Assembly (NCBI RefSeq): GCF_030150155.1
Contig: NZ_JASLGR010000021.1
Span: 1 to 64,000 of the forward strand
Origin: Nocardioides sp.
Lineage (GTDB): Bacteria; Actinomycetota; Actinomycetes; Propionibacteriales; Nocardioidaceae
Length of the DNA: 64,000 nucleotides
Direction of reading: 5' to 3'
Below are positions 40,238-50,553 of the stretch, one piece after another (position 1 is the first letter of the stretch; each line of letters starts with the position of its first letter). Under the pieces are notes generated by a model. That model was not told the origin of the DNA. It did not search any database and saw only the letters and a list, made by a program, of their open reading frames with translations. Made by a program: the position numbers and the translations under genes.

Positions 40238-42859
40238 ATGACCGAGAATCTGAGCGAGACCGCCGAACAGTCTGGGACCCCGACCGCCACCAGCGGCGCG
40301 GCCGTACCGGACAAGGCGGCGCTCGAAGGTCTCGAAGCGAAGTGGTCCGCGGCCTGGAAGGACGACGAGACCTACGCCTTCGACCGCACCCAGCCGCGGG
40401 AGAACGTCTACTCGATCGACACTCCCCCGCCGACCGTGTCGGGCTCACTGCACGTCGGTCACGTCTTCTCCTACACCCACACCGACCTGATGGCCCGGTT
40501 CAACCGGATGCGCGGCAAGGCCGTCTTCTACCCGATCGGCTGGGACGACAACGGCCTGCCGACCGAGCGCCGGGTGCAGAACTACTACGGCGTGCGGTGT
40601 GACGCCTCGCTGCCCTACGACCCCGACTTCACCCCTCCGGAGAAGCCCGGCTCGCGCCAGGTCTCGATCAGCCGCCCCAACTTCGTCGCGCTGTGCAACG
40701 AGCTGGTCGAGCAGGACGAGGCGGTCTTCGAGGCGCTGTGGCGCACGCTGGGCCTCTCCTTCGACTGGAACTACCAGTACACGACGATCGGACAGAAGTC
40801 CCAGGTCGCCAGCCAGAAGGCGTTCCTGCGCAACGTCGCCCGCGGCGAGGCGTACCTGCAGGAGGCCCCCACGCTGTGGGACGTCACCTTCCAGACCGCC
40901 GTCGCTCAGGCCGAGCTGGAGGCCCGGGAGTACCCCGGTGCCTACCACCGGGTCGCCTTCCACGCACCCGACGGGTCCGACATCTTCATCGAGACCACGC
41001 GTCCGGAGCTGATCGCCTCCTGCGTCGCCCTGATCGCCCACCCCGACGACGAGCGCTACCAGCCGCTCTTCGGCACCACCGTCACCTCGCCGATCTTCGG
41101 CGTCGAGGTCCCCGTCGTGGCCCACCCCGCCGCCGAGCCCGACAAGGGCGCCGGCATCGCGATGTGCTGCACCTTCGGTGACCTCACCGACGTGCAGTGG
41201 TGGCGCGAGCTCCAGCTCCCGGTGCGCACCCTGATCGGCCGCGACGGCCGCTTCACCGCCGAGACGCCCGAGTGGCTCACCTCCGACGCTGCGGTGACGG
41301 CGTACGACGATCTCAAGGGCAAGACCCCGCACAGCGCCCGCGAGGCGATGGTCGCCAAGCTCCGTGAGAGCGGCGACCTCGACGGCGAGCCGAAGCCGAC
41401 CCAGCGGATGGCGAACTTCTACGAGAAGGGCGACAAGCCGCTCGAGATCGTCTCCACCCGTCAGTGGTACATCCGCAACGGTGGCCGCGACGCCGACCTG
41501 CGCGAGCACCTGCTGGAGGCCGGCCGCACGATCCAGTGGCTGCCCGCCCACATGCAGCACCGCTACGACAACTGGGTCAGCGGCCTCAACGGCGACTGGC
41601 TGATCTCGCGCCAGCGCTACTTCGGCATCCCGTTCCCGGTCTGGTACACCCTCGACGCCGAGGGCGAGCCCGACTACACGAACCCGATCCTGCCGACAGA
41701 GGCGCAGCTGCCGATCGACCCGTCGACCGACGTGCCCGAAGGCTTCACCGCCGACCAGCGCGGCGTTGCCGGCGGCTTCATCGGCGACCCGGACGTGATG
41801 GACACCTGGGCGACCTCCTCCCTCACTCCGCAGATCGCCGGCGGCTGGGGCAGCGACGACGACCTGTTCGAGCGGGTCTTCCCGATGGACCTGTGCACGC
41901 AGGGTCACGACATCATCCGGACCTGGCTGTTCAGCCGCGTGGTCCGCTCCAACGCCGAGAACGGCGTGGTGCCGTGGAAGACGGCGATGCTCTCGGGCTG
42001 GATCCTGGACCCGGACCGCAAGAAGATGTCGAAGTCCAAGGGCAACGTCGTCGTCCCGACCGAGATCCTGGACAAGTTCGGTGCCGACGCCGTCCGCTGG
42101 CGTGCCGCCCTGGCCCGTCCGGGTCTGGACTCGCCCTTCGACGAGACCCAGATGAAGGTCGGCCGCCGACTCGCGCTGAAGGTGCTCAACGCCTCGAAGT
42201 TCGTGCTCGGCTCGGTCAACGCCACCGAGCTGAACAACGTCGCGATCGCCGAGGCGGTCGACACCGCCCTGATCGCGCGGCTCAAGGACGTCATCGAGAC
42301 GGCCACGTCGGCGTTCGAGGCCTACGACTACACCAGTGCCCTGGAGGCCGCGGAGAAGTTCTTCTGGGAGTTCTGCGACGACTACGTGGAGCTGGTCAAG
42401 GAGCGTGCGTACGACGTCGACGGTGGCTGGGCCTCGGCCTCGGCCAAGGCCGCCCTCGCCGCGGCGCTGCACGTCCAGCTGCGTCTGCTGGCGCCGTTCC
42501 TGCCCTACGCCACCGAAGAGGTCTGGTCCTGGTGGCAGGAGGGCTCGGTGCACCGTGCCTCGTGGCCCGAGGCGATCGAGCTGGGCTCGGCCGCAGCCGC
42601 CGACGCCAGCATCCTCGACGGCGTCGCCGCAGCGCTCAAGGGCCTGCGCGGGGTGAAGTCGCAGGCGAAGGTCTCGATGCGCACCGAGCTCGCCTCGGCC
42701 ACCATCACCGGCCCCGCCGCGCTGATCTCCGGTGCCGAGAAGGCCGTCGATGACCTGCGCAAGGCCGCCCGGGTCGTGGGCGAGCTGACCTTCGTCACCG
42801 ACGACAGCCTGACCGAGCTGGCCGTCACGGCCGAGATCGTGCCGGCCGAGGAGAGCTGA
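40238..42859 (+). CDS. valS: Valyl-tRNA synthetase
   Basis: 873 aa class I synthetase. HIGH appears as [19 protein letters not shown], the KMSKS loop as [13 protein letters not shown], and the CP1 editing domain lies between about residues 190 and 400. The block [17 protein letters not shown] and the absence of a long C-terminal coiled-coil arm are features of the archaeal-like ValS type found in some actinobacteria. ATG 40238 was selected because similarity starts shortly after it and a -10 box precedes it; the frame remains open far upstream as antisense to folC. A cUUCGg hairpin follows the stop. Confidence 0.96.
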   Translation: MTENLSETAEQSGTPTATSGAAVPDKAALEGLEAKWSAAWKDDETYAFDRTQPRENVYSIDTPPPTVSGSLHVGHVFSYTHTDLMARFNRMRGKAVFYPIGWDDNGLPTERRVQNYYGVRCDASLPYDPDFTPPEKPGSRQVSISRPNFVALCNELVEQDEAVFEALWRTLGLSFDWNYQYTTIGQKSQVASQKAFLRNVARGEAYLQEAPTLWDVTFQTAVAQAELEAREYPGAYHRVAFHAPDGSDIFIETTRPELIASCVALIAHPDDERYQPLFGTTVTSPIFGVEVPVVAHPAAEPDKGAGIAMCCTFGDLTDVQWWRELQLPVRTLIGRDGRFTAETPEWLTSDAAVTAYDDLKGKTPHSAREAMVAKLRESGDLDGEPKPTQRMANFYEKGDKPLEIVSTRQWYIRNGGRDADLREHLLEAGRTIQWLPAHMQHRYDNWVSGLNGDWLISRQRYFGIPFPVWYTLDAEGEPDYTNPILPTEAQLPIDPSTDVPEGFTADQRGVAGGFIGDPDVMDTWATSSLTPQIAGGWGSDDDLFERVFPMDLCTQGHDIIRTWLFSRVVRSNAENGVVPWKTAMLSGWILDPDRKKMSKSKGNVVVPTEILDKFGADAVRWRAALARPGLDSPFDETQMKVGRRLALKVLNASKFVLGSVNATELNNVAIAEAVDTALIARLKDVIETATSAFEAYDYTSALEAAEKFFWEFCDDYVELVKERAYDVDGGWASASAKAALAAALHVQLRLLAPFLPYATEEVWSWWQEGSVHRASWPEAIELGSAAAADASILDGVAAALKGLRGVKSQAKVSMRTELASATITGPAALISGAEKAVDDLRKAARVVGELTFVTDDSLTELAVTAEIVPAEES

Positions 42860-42875
42860 GCCTCCCCGTCCGACG

Positions 42876-42907
42876 ACGAGGCCCCCACCTTCGGGTGGGG
42901 GCCTCGT
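42876..42907 (+). terminator. valS terminator with UUCG tetraloop
   Basis: A perfect 14-bp stem (ACGAGGCCCCCACC and complement) closed by C(TTCG)G, 16 bases after the valS stop. The U-run is weak (GTCGTTG). The very stable stem makes it the clearest terminator in the window. Confidence 0.85.
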
Positions 42908-42989
42908 GTCGTTGAGAGGGTCCTCTGTCGTTAAGAGGTCGTCGGCAGGTCGTCGAGACCGTCGGCGAGGGTGGCGCCCCTCAGGGGCG

Positions 42990-43982
42990 TCAGCTACGGC
43001 CCTTGGCCTTGCCGTTACCGCGTCCGTGGCCACGCCACGAGTCAGTGGAGGAGTCGTTGCTGGCCGAGGCCGAGGGGGTCGCGCTGGCGCTGGCCGAGGC
43101 GGACGAGCCGTTGCCCTTCCCCTTCGACTTGCCCTGGGACTTGCCCTGTGAGGAGCCCTTGTCCGAGCCGTTGCTCCCCCACGCCTTGGTCGAGTCGCTT
43201 CCCCAGCGTCCACCGCGGTTGTTGCCGCTGCTGGCGCTGGCGCTCGGGCTCGCACTGGGGCTGGCGCCGGAGGTGGCCGACGGCGACGCCGAGGCGCTGC
43301 CCTTCTGGCCCGGCCGGCCCCGCGAGTTCTCCTTGCCCTTCTGGGAGCGGGTGTCGCTCGAGGCGCTGGGCGAGCCCGAGTCCGAGGGCGAGGCCGACGG
43401 GTCGTCGGAGGTCGAGGGGCTGGCCTCCTCGCTCGCCTCGGGCGTCGCGGTGGAGGTGGTGTCGGTGCTCAGCGCGGTCGGGCTGGTGTAGCTGCTGCTG
43501 AACAGGGCGGTGACGCTGTGCACCGAGGTGGAGGCCGGCTCGGCGACGCTGGTCAGGACGCCATCGACGACCTGGGTGACCAGGGTGGTCGCGCCGGTCA
43601 GCACCTCACCGGTCAGGCCGGAGACGGAGTTGAGGGTCTGGGTGACCATCTTGACCGGGTCGTGGACCAGGGCACCCGGGACCCCCGAGGCAGCGGCGAG
43701 CTGGTCGGCGCTGCGCTCCACGGTGCCGACGGCGACCATGTGGGTCACGACCTGGTCGGTGATCACCGAGCCGGGACCCCCGTGCCGCGAGCGCAGCTGC
43801 GCGTCGTGGGCGTCGATCACCTGCTGGGGCAACGGTGCGAGCACCGCTCCCCCGATCACCGACTGCGCCGGAGCCACGAAGAGGCTGGCCGCGTCGGTGC
43901 GCAAGGCGTGGGCCAACAGACCGAGCGTGACCACGGCGAGCACGAAGAAGGCCGCGAGTGGGCCACGCTGCTCCGTCGTCAT
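42990..43982 (-). CDS. Secreted or membrane-anchored Ser/Ala-rich protein of unknown function
   Basis: 330 aa. One hydrophobic segment at residues 8-27 (PLAAFFVLAVVTLGLLAHAL), either an uncleaved signal anchor or a signal peptide. Residues 30-180 form an ordinary domain with no family I recognise. From about 185 to the end the chain is low-complexity: Ser/Pro/Ala runs, GRPGQKGSASASPSATSGAS, then Gly/Lys/Ser-rich SQGKSQGKSKGKGNGSS and a GHGRGNGKAKGRS end. Such tails may cross or bind the wall. Start ATG 43980-43982 with GGGAGG upstream; GTG 43991 is an alternative. Stands between valS (convergent) and clpX. Confidence 0.65.
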   Translation of the reverse strand: MTTEQRGPLAAFFVLAVVTLGLLAHALRTDAASLFVAPAQSVIGGAVLAPLPQQVIDAHDAQLRSRHGGPGSVITDQVVTHMVAVGTVERSADQLAAASGVPGALVHDPVKMVTQTLNSVSGLTGEVLTGATTLVTQVVDGVLTSVAEPASTSVHSVTALFSSSYTSPTALSTDTTSTATPEASEEASPSTSDDPSASPSDSGSPSASSDTRSQKGKENSRGRPGQKGSASASPSATSGASPSASPSASASSGNNRGGRWGSDSTKAWGSNGSDKGSSQGKSQGKSKGKGNGSSASASASATPSASASNDSSTDSWRGHGRGNGKAKGRS

Positions 43983-44100
43983 CCTGGTCACCTCCCGAGT
44001 GGTCACGACAATGTACGACAAGTGTCCCAGGCGTGACCGGATGGCGCTAACCCCGCCCAAACGAAATAGCCCAGATGGACTATGCCGTTCTAGTCGTGCG

Positions 44101-45390
<1,290 letters not shown>

Positions 45391-45467
45391 GGTCGGACTC
45401 CTTCGAATGGGTAAAACGGTCGTGCTGCGGGAAGTGGGATGGGCCCTCGGCCCAGCCGTCTGACGGT

Positions 45468-45504
45468 ACCCCGTGGGTGGCACCGAGGTGTCCACCCACG
45501 GGGT
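45468..45504 (-). terminator. clpP1-clpP2 terminator
   Basis: A perfect 13-bp stem (ACCCCGTGGGTGG and complement) with an 11-base loop, beginning 7 bases after the clpP2 stop. No clear U-run. It lies in the 121-base gap before clpX. Confidence 0.7.
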
Positions 45505-45511
45505 GCGTGTC

Positions 45512-46117
45512 TCAGGCCAGGGCCGGGGTCTTGAGCGAGTCGAGGACCGAGTCGATCAGGCCGTACTCGACGGCGTCGGCGGCGGTGAGGATCTTGTCAC
45601 GCTCGATGTCGTGGCTGACCTCCTCGACCGACTTGCCCGAGTGGTCGGCGAGCATCTTCTCGAGCAGGGACCGCATCCGCAGGATCTCGTTGGCCTGGAT
45701 CTCGATGTCGGTGGTCTGACCGAACGTGCCCTCGGTGTAGGGCTGGTGGATCAGGATCCGGCTGTTGGGCAGCGCGAGCCGCTTGCCGGGCGCACCGGCG
45801 GCGAGCAGGACCGCGGCCGCGGAGGCGGCCTGGCCGATGCAGACCGTCTGCACGTCGGGCTTGATGAACTGGATGGTGTCGTAGATCGCCGTCAGCGCGG
45901 TGAACGAGCCACCCGGGGAGTTGATGTAGATCGAGATGTCCTGGTCGGGGTTCATCGACTGCAGGCACAGCAGCTGGGCGATGATCGCGTTGGCGACGTC
46001 GTCGGAGATCGGCGTGCCGAGGTAGATGATCCGGTCCTCGAAGAGCTTCGCCCAGGGGTCGACCCGGCGGAAGCCATAGGAGGTGCGCTCTTCCCACTGC
46101 GGGATGTAGTAGTTCAT
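45512..46117 (-). CDS. clpP2: ATP-dependent Clp protease proteolytic subunit ClpP2
   Basis: 201 aa serine peptidase. The triad is visible: Ser in [14 protein letters not shown], His in ILIHQPY and Asp in the following helix region (VSHDIERD). [18 protein letters not shown] is the standard substrate-strand block. Start ATG 46115-46117, 10 bases after the clpP1 stop with a GAGGGACC Shine-Dalgarno. In actinobacteria ClpP1 and ClpP2 form a mixed two-ring protease, and the adjacent pair here fits that. C-terminus is short. Confidence 0.96.
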   Translation of the reverse strand: MNYYIPQWEERTSYGFRRVDPWAKLFEDRIIYLGTPISDDVANAIIAQLLCLQSMNPDQDISIYINSPGGSFTALTAIYDTIQFIKPDVQTVCIGQAASAAAVLLAAGAPGKRLALPNSRILIHQPYTEGTFGQTTDIEIQANEILRMRSLLEKMLADHSGKSVEEVSHDIERDKILTAADAVEYGLIDSVLDSLKTPALA

Positions 46118-46127
46118 CGGTGGTCCC

Positions 46128-46703
46128 TCAGTTCTGGGTCTGGGCCTGGGCGGCGTTGGTGACGACGTGGTCGACGAGTCCGTAGTCCTTGGCCTCGTCG
46201 GCGGAGAACCAGCGGTCGCGCTCGGCGTCCTCGCGGACCTGCTCGACGGACTTGCCGGTGCGCTCGGCGATGACGCCCAGGAGCGTCGCCTTGAGCTTCT
46301 TGGACTCCTCGGCCTGGATCTTGATGTCCGAGGCCGAGCCACCGATGCCCGACGAGGTCTGGTGCATCATGATCCGGCTGTGCGGCAGCGCGAAGCGCTT
46401 GCCCGGGGCACCGGCGCAGAGCAGGAACTGCCCCATCGAGGCGGCCATGCCGACGGAGATGGTGACGACATCGTTGGGGATGTAGTTCATCGTGTCGTAG
46501 ACCATCATGCCGGCGTCGACGGAGCCGCCCGGCGAGTGGATGTGCAGGTAGATGTCCGCCTTGGGGTCAGCGGCCGAAAGCAGCAGAAGCTGCTTGTGCA
46601 GCTTCATCGTGTTCTCGTCGCGCACCTCACCGGCGAGGAAGACGATGCGCTCCTTGAGCAGGCGGTTGTCCAGATCCTCGGCGAGGAAGTTCGTCTCAGT
46701 CAC
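46128..46703 (-). CDS. clpP1: ATP-dependent Clp protease proteolytic subunit ClpP1
   Basis: 191 aa. Catalytic Ser in VGMAASMGQFLLCAG, His in RIMMHQTSSG, Asp in the DAERDRWF region. A GTG start (46701-46703) is preceded by a TAGGTT box at a distance of six bases, so the message is probably leaderless. First gene of clpP1-clpP2. A ClgR-like site lies 50-67 bases upstream. tig, the usual upstream neighbour, is separated from clpP1 here by a LuxR-type regulator and a hydrolase-like gene. Confidence 0.96.
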   Translation of the reverse strand: MTETNFLAEDLDNRLLKERIVFLAGEVRDENTMKLHKQLLLLSAADPKADIYLHIHSPGGSVDAGMMVYDTMNYIPNDVVTISVGMAASMGQFLLCAGAPGKRFALPHSRIMMHQTSSGIGGSASDIKIQAEESKKLKATLLGVIAERTGKSVEQVREDAERDRWFSADEAKDYGLVDHVVTNAAQAQTQN

Positions 46704-46709
46704 AAGCCC

Positions 46710-46715
46710 AACCTA
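46710..46715 (-). promoter_or_regulatory. Candidate leaderless -10 box of clpP1
   Basis: TAGGTT on the minus strand, six bases before the GTG. The expected transcript start coincides with the start codon. Confidence 0.5.
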
Positions 46716-46752
46716 GTCGGGCCGACCCCCACTTCCACGGGATCTCGGCCCC

Positions 46753-46770
46753 TGTTCGCCGACAGCAGAC
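46753..46770. promoter_or_regulatory. Candidate ClgR box upstream of clpP1
   Basis: TGTTCGCCGACAGCAGAC fits the published actinobacterial ClgR pattern WNNWCGCYNANRGCGWWS, as I remember it, at 16 of 18 positions (A and G replace G and W near the right end). It is centred about 58 bases upstream of the predicted clpP1 start, a typical activator position. ClgR controls clp genes in Streptomyces and Corynebacterium. No clgR gene is in this window. Confidence 0.45.
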
Positions 46771-46795
46771 ACCCGGTCCGTCGCCACGCGCAGGC

Positions 46796-47647
46796 TCAGA
46801 CCAGCCAGCGCAGCAGGGCGTCGTGCACCTCGGGGTGGTTGGTCAACGGATGCTCGAGCCCGTCGACCTCGAAGCGCTCCCCGGTCGGGAACAGGTCGAC
46901 CAGCCGCCGTCCGCGCGGTGAGGCCCGGTGCCGGAACCAGAGCACGTTGCCCAGCAGCCTCCCCCACGGGTGCGGTCGCGCGACCCGGGAGTCGGCCACC
47001 ACCAGGTAGTCGACGTGGTCCAGCGCCGGTGCGTCGAGCACCTCCGGGGGCAGCACCGCGATCCCCGCCAGGACCTCGTCGGCGCGTCGGGCCATGCCCC
47101 CGGTGACGGCGTCGGTCCGGGTCCCGGCGGTCGGGGTGCCGAGCGTGATCACCTCGGAGACCAGGTCGCTCCACGGCTGGTGCGCGAGCGCCCGTACGCC
47201 GAGCGCGGAGCGCACCACCAGCCCGCCGTTCCCCTGGGCCACCACGACGATCCGGCGCAGCGGCCCCGGCCAGCCGTCCACGACGGCCTGCACCAGCGCA
47301 CTCAGCTCGACCGCCGCCTCCGCCGTCGCCGCTCCGGCACGGTGACGCAGCTCCAGCACCGGCCAACCCAGCACGTCGGCCACCCGCACCGGGTACGACG
47401 ATCCGGTGGCCGCCTCGCCGCGGCGCCAGATCGACTCGCTCTCCCCCGAGGCCGGCACGAAAACGGCCAGACACTCACGTGCCGGTGCCCTGCCGAACGC
47501 CGCGGCGAGTCCGGCAGCGTCGACCGGCCGGTCCTGCCCGGCCCAGCGCCACACGATCGCACGGCCCTGCGGGTCACCGGGGCCACCGACGACCCGCACC
47601 AGGGCGGTGAGCGCATCCAGGGCGCCCAGGATCCGTGGCCGCATCAC
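46796..47647 (-). CDS. Alpha/beta-hydrolase-like protein lacking the nucleophilic serine
   Basis: 283 aa. The fold resembles PGAP1/LCAT-like lipases: AVFVPASGESESIWRR matches the oxyanion-loop strand, VVVAQGNGGLVVRSAL is the nucleophile elbow, EVITLGTPTAGT the following strand, and EHPLTNHPEVHDALLRWL the histidine region. The elbow normally reads GHSxGG; here residues 137-142 are AQGNGG, with Asn140 in place of serine. It is therefore probably not an esterase, or uses another residue. Its GTG/ATG start overlaps the stop of the LuxR-type regulator gene (GTGA), so the two are made together. A sensory or scaffold role is possible but unproven. Confidence 0.7.
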   Translation of the reverse strand: MMRPRILGALDALTALVRVVGGPGDPQGRAIVWRWAGQDRPVDAAGLAAAFGRAPARECLAVFVPASGESESIWRRGEAATGSSYPVRVADVLGWPVLELRHRAGAATAEAAVELSALVQAVVDGWPGPLRRIVVVAQGNGGLVVRSALGVRALAHQPWSDLVSEVITLGTPTAGTRTDAVTGGMARRADEVLAGIAVLPPEVLDAPALDHVDYLVVADSRVARPHPWGRLLGNVLWFRHRASPRGRRLVDLFPTGERFEVDGLEHPLTNHPEVHDALLRWLV

Positions 47648-50454
47648 GCCTCCAGCGCCAGAGCGAGGTCGGCACGGCCGACGATGCCGAGCTTGCGGTA
47701 GGCCCGGGAGAGGTGGACCTCGACGGTCTTGGTGGTGATGTAGAGCCGTTGGGCGATGTCACGGTTGCGCAGCCCCTGCACCGCCAGCTCGCAGACCCGC
47801 AGCTCGGAGGCGGTCAAGGCACCGGAGCCGAAGAGGTCGAGCCGACCTGCCCTGACCCCGGCAGCCGCCAGCTCGCTGTCAGCCAGGGCGACGAAGTGGC
47901 CGGCGTGGACCTGCTCGGCCCACCAGCGCGCCTGGCGCAGGTGCTCGCGGGCCTCGGCACGCTGCCCGGTGCGGCGCAGGAAGGCGCCGTACGCCATCCG
48001 TGCCATCACCTCGTGCAGCCGCCCCTCGACGCTCTGCGCCACCTCGACCGAGCGCTCCAGCATCGCCCGGGAGTGCTCCGCGTCCTCGCCGACCACGCCG
48101 GCCAGGTGGAGCGCCTCGGCCAGCAGGGTCGCCGCACCGGCCTGCTCGCACAGCGCCAGGTGCTCGGCGGCCATCGCCCGGGCCTCCTCGACCCGGCCCA
48201 AGGTCCACAGCGCCGTGATCGCCGGGGCCCGCCAGGCCACCCAGGTGGGCGAGTCGCAGTCGAGCTCGGCGACCAGGCGGCCGAGGTAGAGCGCCGAGGC
48301 GAGCGCGCCCTCGTCGTCACCGGCGAGCTGGCGGACCACGGCCCGGCAGAAGGCGAGCATCGACATCCCCTCGATCGGGGCGTCGGCGCCGGACTCCTCG
48401 GGGAACGGCGCCAGCAGCGCCATCGCCTCCTCGACCCGGCCCTGGAAGGCCAGCGCCTGGGCCAGCCCTCCCCCGGCGAGGGTCTCCACCAGCACGCCGC
48501 CGTTGAGCGCGCGACCGTGCTCCAGCATCGCCCGGAACCGGCTCTCGGCCTCGATCAGGTCCCCACTCCACAGCTCGACCGAGCCGCGGACGAAGGTGGC
48601 GCTGAGGAAGCCGACCATCGACCCGTTGGCGGCGGCCTTGGCGAAGCCGTCGTCGGTGAGTCGGCGGACCTCGGTGAGCCGCCCCATCGCCGCCAGCAGG
48701 AGACGCGGCCAGACCCACTCGGTCGACTCGGGTGACTGGTCGCTGGTCGGCCAGTCGCCGATCACCTTCTCGGCGAGGTCGAAGAGCACCGTGGCGGGCT
48801 GGTTGGCCGCCGAGGCCGCCATCATCTGCTGGATCAGGAAGAGCCGCTCCCCGCGGGTGCTCCCGGTCAGGTCGGTGCGGGCCGCCAGCAGGCGGCGTGC
48901 CTCGACCCGGCGCTCGGAGACCAGCATCGCGGTGCCGACGAAGGCCGCCTCGACCTCCAGCTCCAGCTCGCTGTCGGTGCCGCGCAGCGCGTCGCAGGCC
49001 TCGGCCAGCACGTCGGCCGCGAGCGCATGGAAGCCGGCGTAGGCGTAGGCCCGGGCCAGGGCGAGCGCCGCCTCGGCCCGGTCCTCGGGTGCGGTGACCA
49101 CGGCGAGCGCCCGGTCCAGGGTCTCCACGCAGGCCGCGTCGAGGGTCCGCATCTCGGCCAGCCCCTGGTCCAGCAGCAGGCGGGGCAGCTCGGCGGCGGT
49201 AGGCGGCTCGGCCACCGCCCGGCGCAGCAGTGCCACCGCTGACTGCGGGGCACCGGCGTCGAGGGCGTCGCGCCCGGCCCGGGCCAGCACGTCGGCCGCC
49301 GTACAGTCGCCGGTCGGCTCGGCCGAGAGCAGCTGGGCGGCAGCGGCGTTGAGGTCGGTCCCGGCGAGCAGCGCTGCCGCGCGCCGGTGGAGCGCCTCAC
49401 GGGTGTCGTGCCCGATCGTCGCGTACGTCGCCGAGCGCAGCAGCCCGTGCCGGAACGTCGGTGCTCCCTCGGCAGCGAAGATCCCCGCGGCCCGGAGCCG
49501 GTCGGCAGCCAGCGCCGCTGTCTCCAGGTCGGTCCCGGCCAGGGCGGCGGCCAGGGTCAGCGTGGATCCGTCCAGGATCGCGACGGCGCGGGCCAGGTCG
49601 CGCGCGGGCTCAGGCAATGCAGCGATCCGCTGCACGACGGCGTCGATCACGGTGCCCGGTACCGCGGCCCGCAGCGCCGCCACCCCCCGCTCGCCGGGGG
49701 CCCGCTCGGCCAGCAGGCGGGCCAGGGCGGTGACCAGGAAGGGGTTGCCGCCGCTGACCTCGTGCGCGGCCTGGGCCACCTCCGCACCGACCTCGCCGCC
49801 CCAGCAGGAGGCCAGCACGGCGCCGACGGCGGTGGCGGTGAGCGCCTCGGGGCGCAGTACCTCACCGGCGGCGACCACCTCGGCCAGGGCGGGCTGACGG
49901 GTCTCGGCGCTCACCTCCCGGGCGGCGAGCACGACGCCGAGAGTGAGTCCGTCGAGCTGCTCGCGCAGTGAGCCGAGCAGCAGTACCGACTCCTCGTCGG
50001 CCCACTGCACGTCGTCGGCGACCACCAGGACGGGACCGAGCCGGGCCAGCGCTCGCAGCAGCCAGGTCAGGCTGGCGAGCATGTCGCCGAGCTCGACCGG
50101 CTCGGCGCTGGAGCCGATCAGGTGCTCGACGGCGGTGCGGGCCAGTCCGGTGGAGACGCCGGCGATCTCGGCCGGGGTGAGCCGTTCGAGCTCACGGGTG
50201 AAGAGCCGGCGGGCCAGACCGAACGGCGAGCGCGACTCCAACGGTCCGGCCGAGGCGAGCAGCACCCGCAGGCCGTCGGCGCGGGCGCGTTCGACCAGGG
50301 CGGCAAGGAGACTGGACTTGCCCGCGCCGGGAGGTCCGAGCAGGCAGAGCTGGGCGCCCTGCCCCGCCTGCACGGCGGTCAGCAGGGCCTGCATCCGTCG
50401 CCACTCGGCCTCGCGTTCGAGCAGGCCGTCGGCGAGCTGCGGGGAGCCCGTCAC
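47644..50454 (-). CDS. Large ATP-binding LuxR-family regulator (LAL/MalT-like)
   Basis: 936 aa. A STAND-type ATPase domain comes first: Walker A LLGPPGAGKSSLLAAL (about 38-48) and Walker B VLVVADDVQWADEES. Residues about 370-850 are helical TPR-like repeats. The end is a LuxR-type HTH: LTASELRVCELAVQGLRNRDIAQRLY and TTKTVEVHLSRAYRKLG. Proteins of this architecture bind a ligand through the repeats, oligomerise with ATP and activate nearby genes. The coupled downstream gene, a hydrolase-like protein without its serine, could be its partner. GTG 50452-50454. The tig terminator lies upstream; promoter not recognised. Confidence 0.9.
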   Translation of the reverse strand: MTGSPQLADGLLEREAEWRRMQALLTAVQAGQGAQLCLLGPPGAGKSSLLAALVERARADGLRVLLASAGPLESRSPFGLARRLFTRELERLTPAEIAGVSTGLARTAVEHLIGSSAEPVELGDMLASLTWLLRALARLGPVLVVADDVQWADEESVLLLGSLREQLDGLTLGVVLAAREVSAETRQPALAEVVAAGEVLRPEALTATAVGAVLASCWGGEVGAEVAQAAHEVSGGNPFLVTALARLLAERAPGERGVAALRAAVPGTVIDAVVQRIAALPEPARDLARAVAILDGSTLTLAAALAGTDLETAALAADRLRAAGIFAAEGAPTFRHGLLRSATYATIGHDTREALHRRAAALLAGTDLNAAAAQLLSAEPTGDCTAADVLARAGRDALDAGAPQSAVALLRRAVAEPPTAAELPRLLLDQGLAEMRTLDAACVETLDRALAVVTAPEDRAEAALALARAYAYAGFHALAADVLAEACDALRGTDSELELEVEAAFVGTAMLVSERRVEARRLLAARTDLTGSTRGERLFLIQQMMAASAANQPATVLFDLAEKVIGDWPTSDQSPESTEWVWPRLLLAAMGRLTEVRRLTDDGFAKAAANGSMVGFLSATFVRGSVELWSGDLIEAESRFRAMLEHGRALNGGVLVETLAGGGLAQALAFQGRVEEAMALLAPFPEESGADAPIEGMSMLAFCRAVVRQLAGDDEGALASALYLGRLVAELDCDSPTWVAWRAPAITALWTLGRVEEARAMAAEHLALCEQAGAATLLAEALHLAGVVGEDAEHSRAMLERSVEVAQSVEGRLHEVMARMAYGAFLRRTGQRAEAREHLRQARWWAEQVHAGHFVALADSELAAAGVRAGRLDLFGSGALTASELRVCELAVQGLRNRDIAQRLYITTKTVEVHLSRAYRKLGIVGRADLALALEA

Positions 50455-50493
50455 GCGCGCAGTCTAAGCAGCCCAGGCGCCCTGGAGAGGCGA

Positions 50494-50527
50494 ACAACCC
50501 CCACGACCGTCGGGTCGTGGGGGTTGT
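50494..50527 (-). terminator. tig terminator
   Basis: A perfect 15-bp stem (ACAACCCCCACGACC and complement) with a GTCG loop, starting 26 bases after the tig stop and before the LuxR-type gene on the same strand. Followed by CTTCGCC-like sequence, so no U-run. Confidence 0.8.
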
Positions 50528-50553
50528 CGTGAGCTCTCAGAGCTGCGCGCGGA

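Noticed and set aside
43050..43470. Repetitive tract downstream of valS
   Set aside because: It is the coding sequence of the Ser/Ala/Gly-rich tail of the gene at 42990-43982, not an independent repeat.
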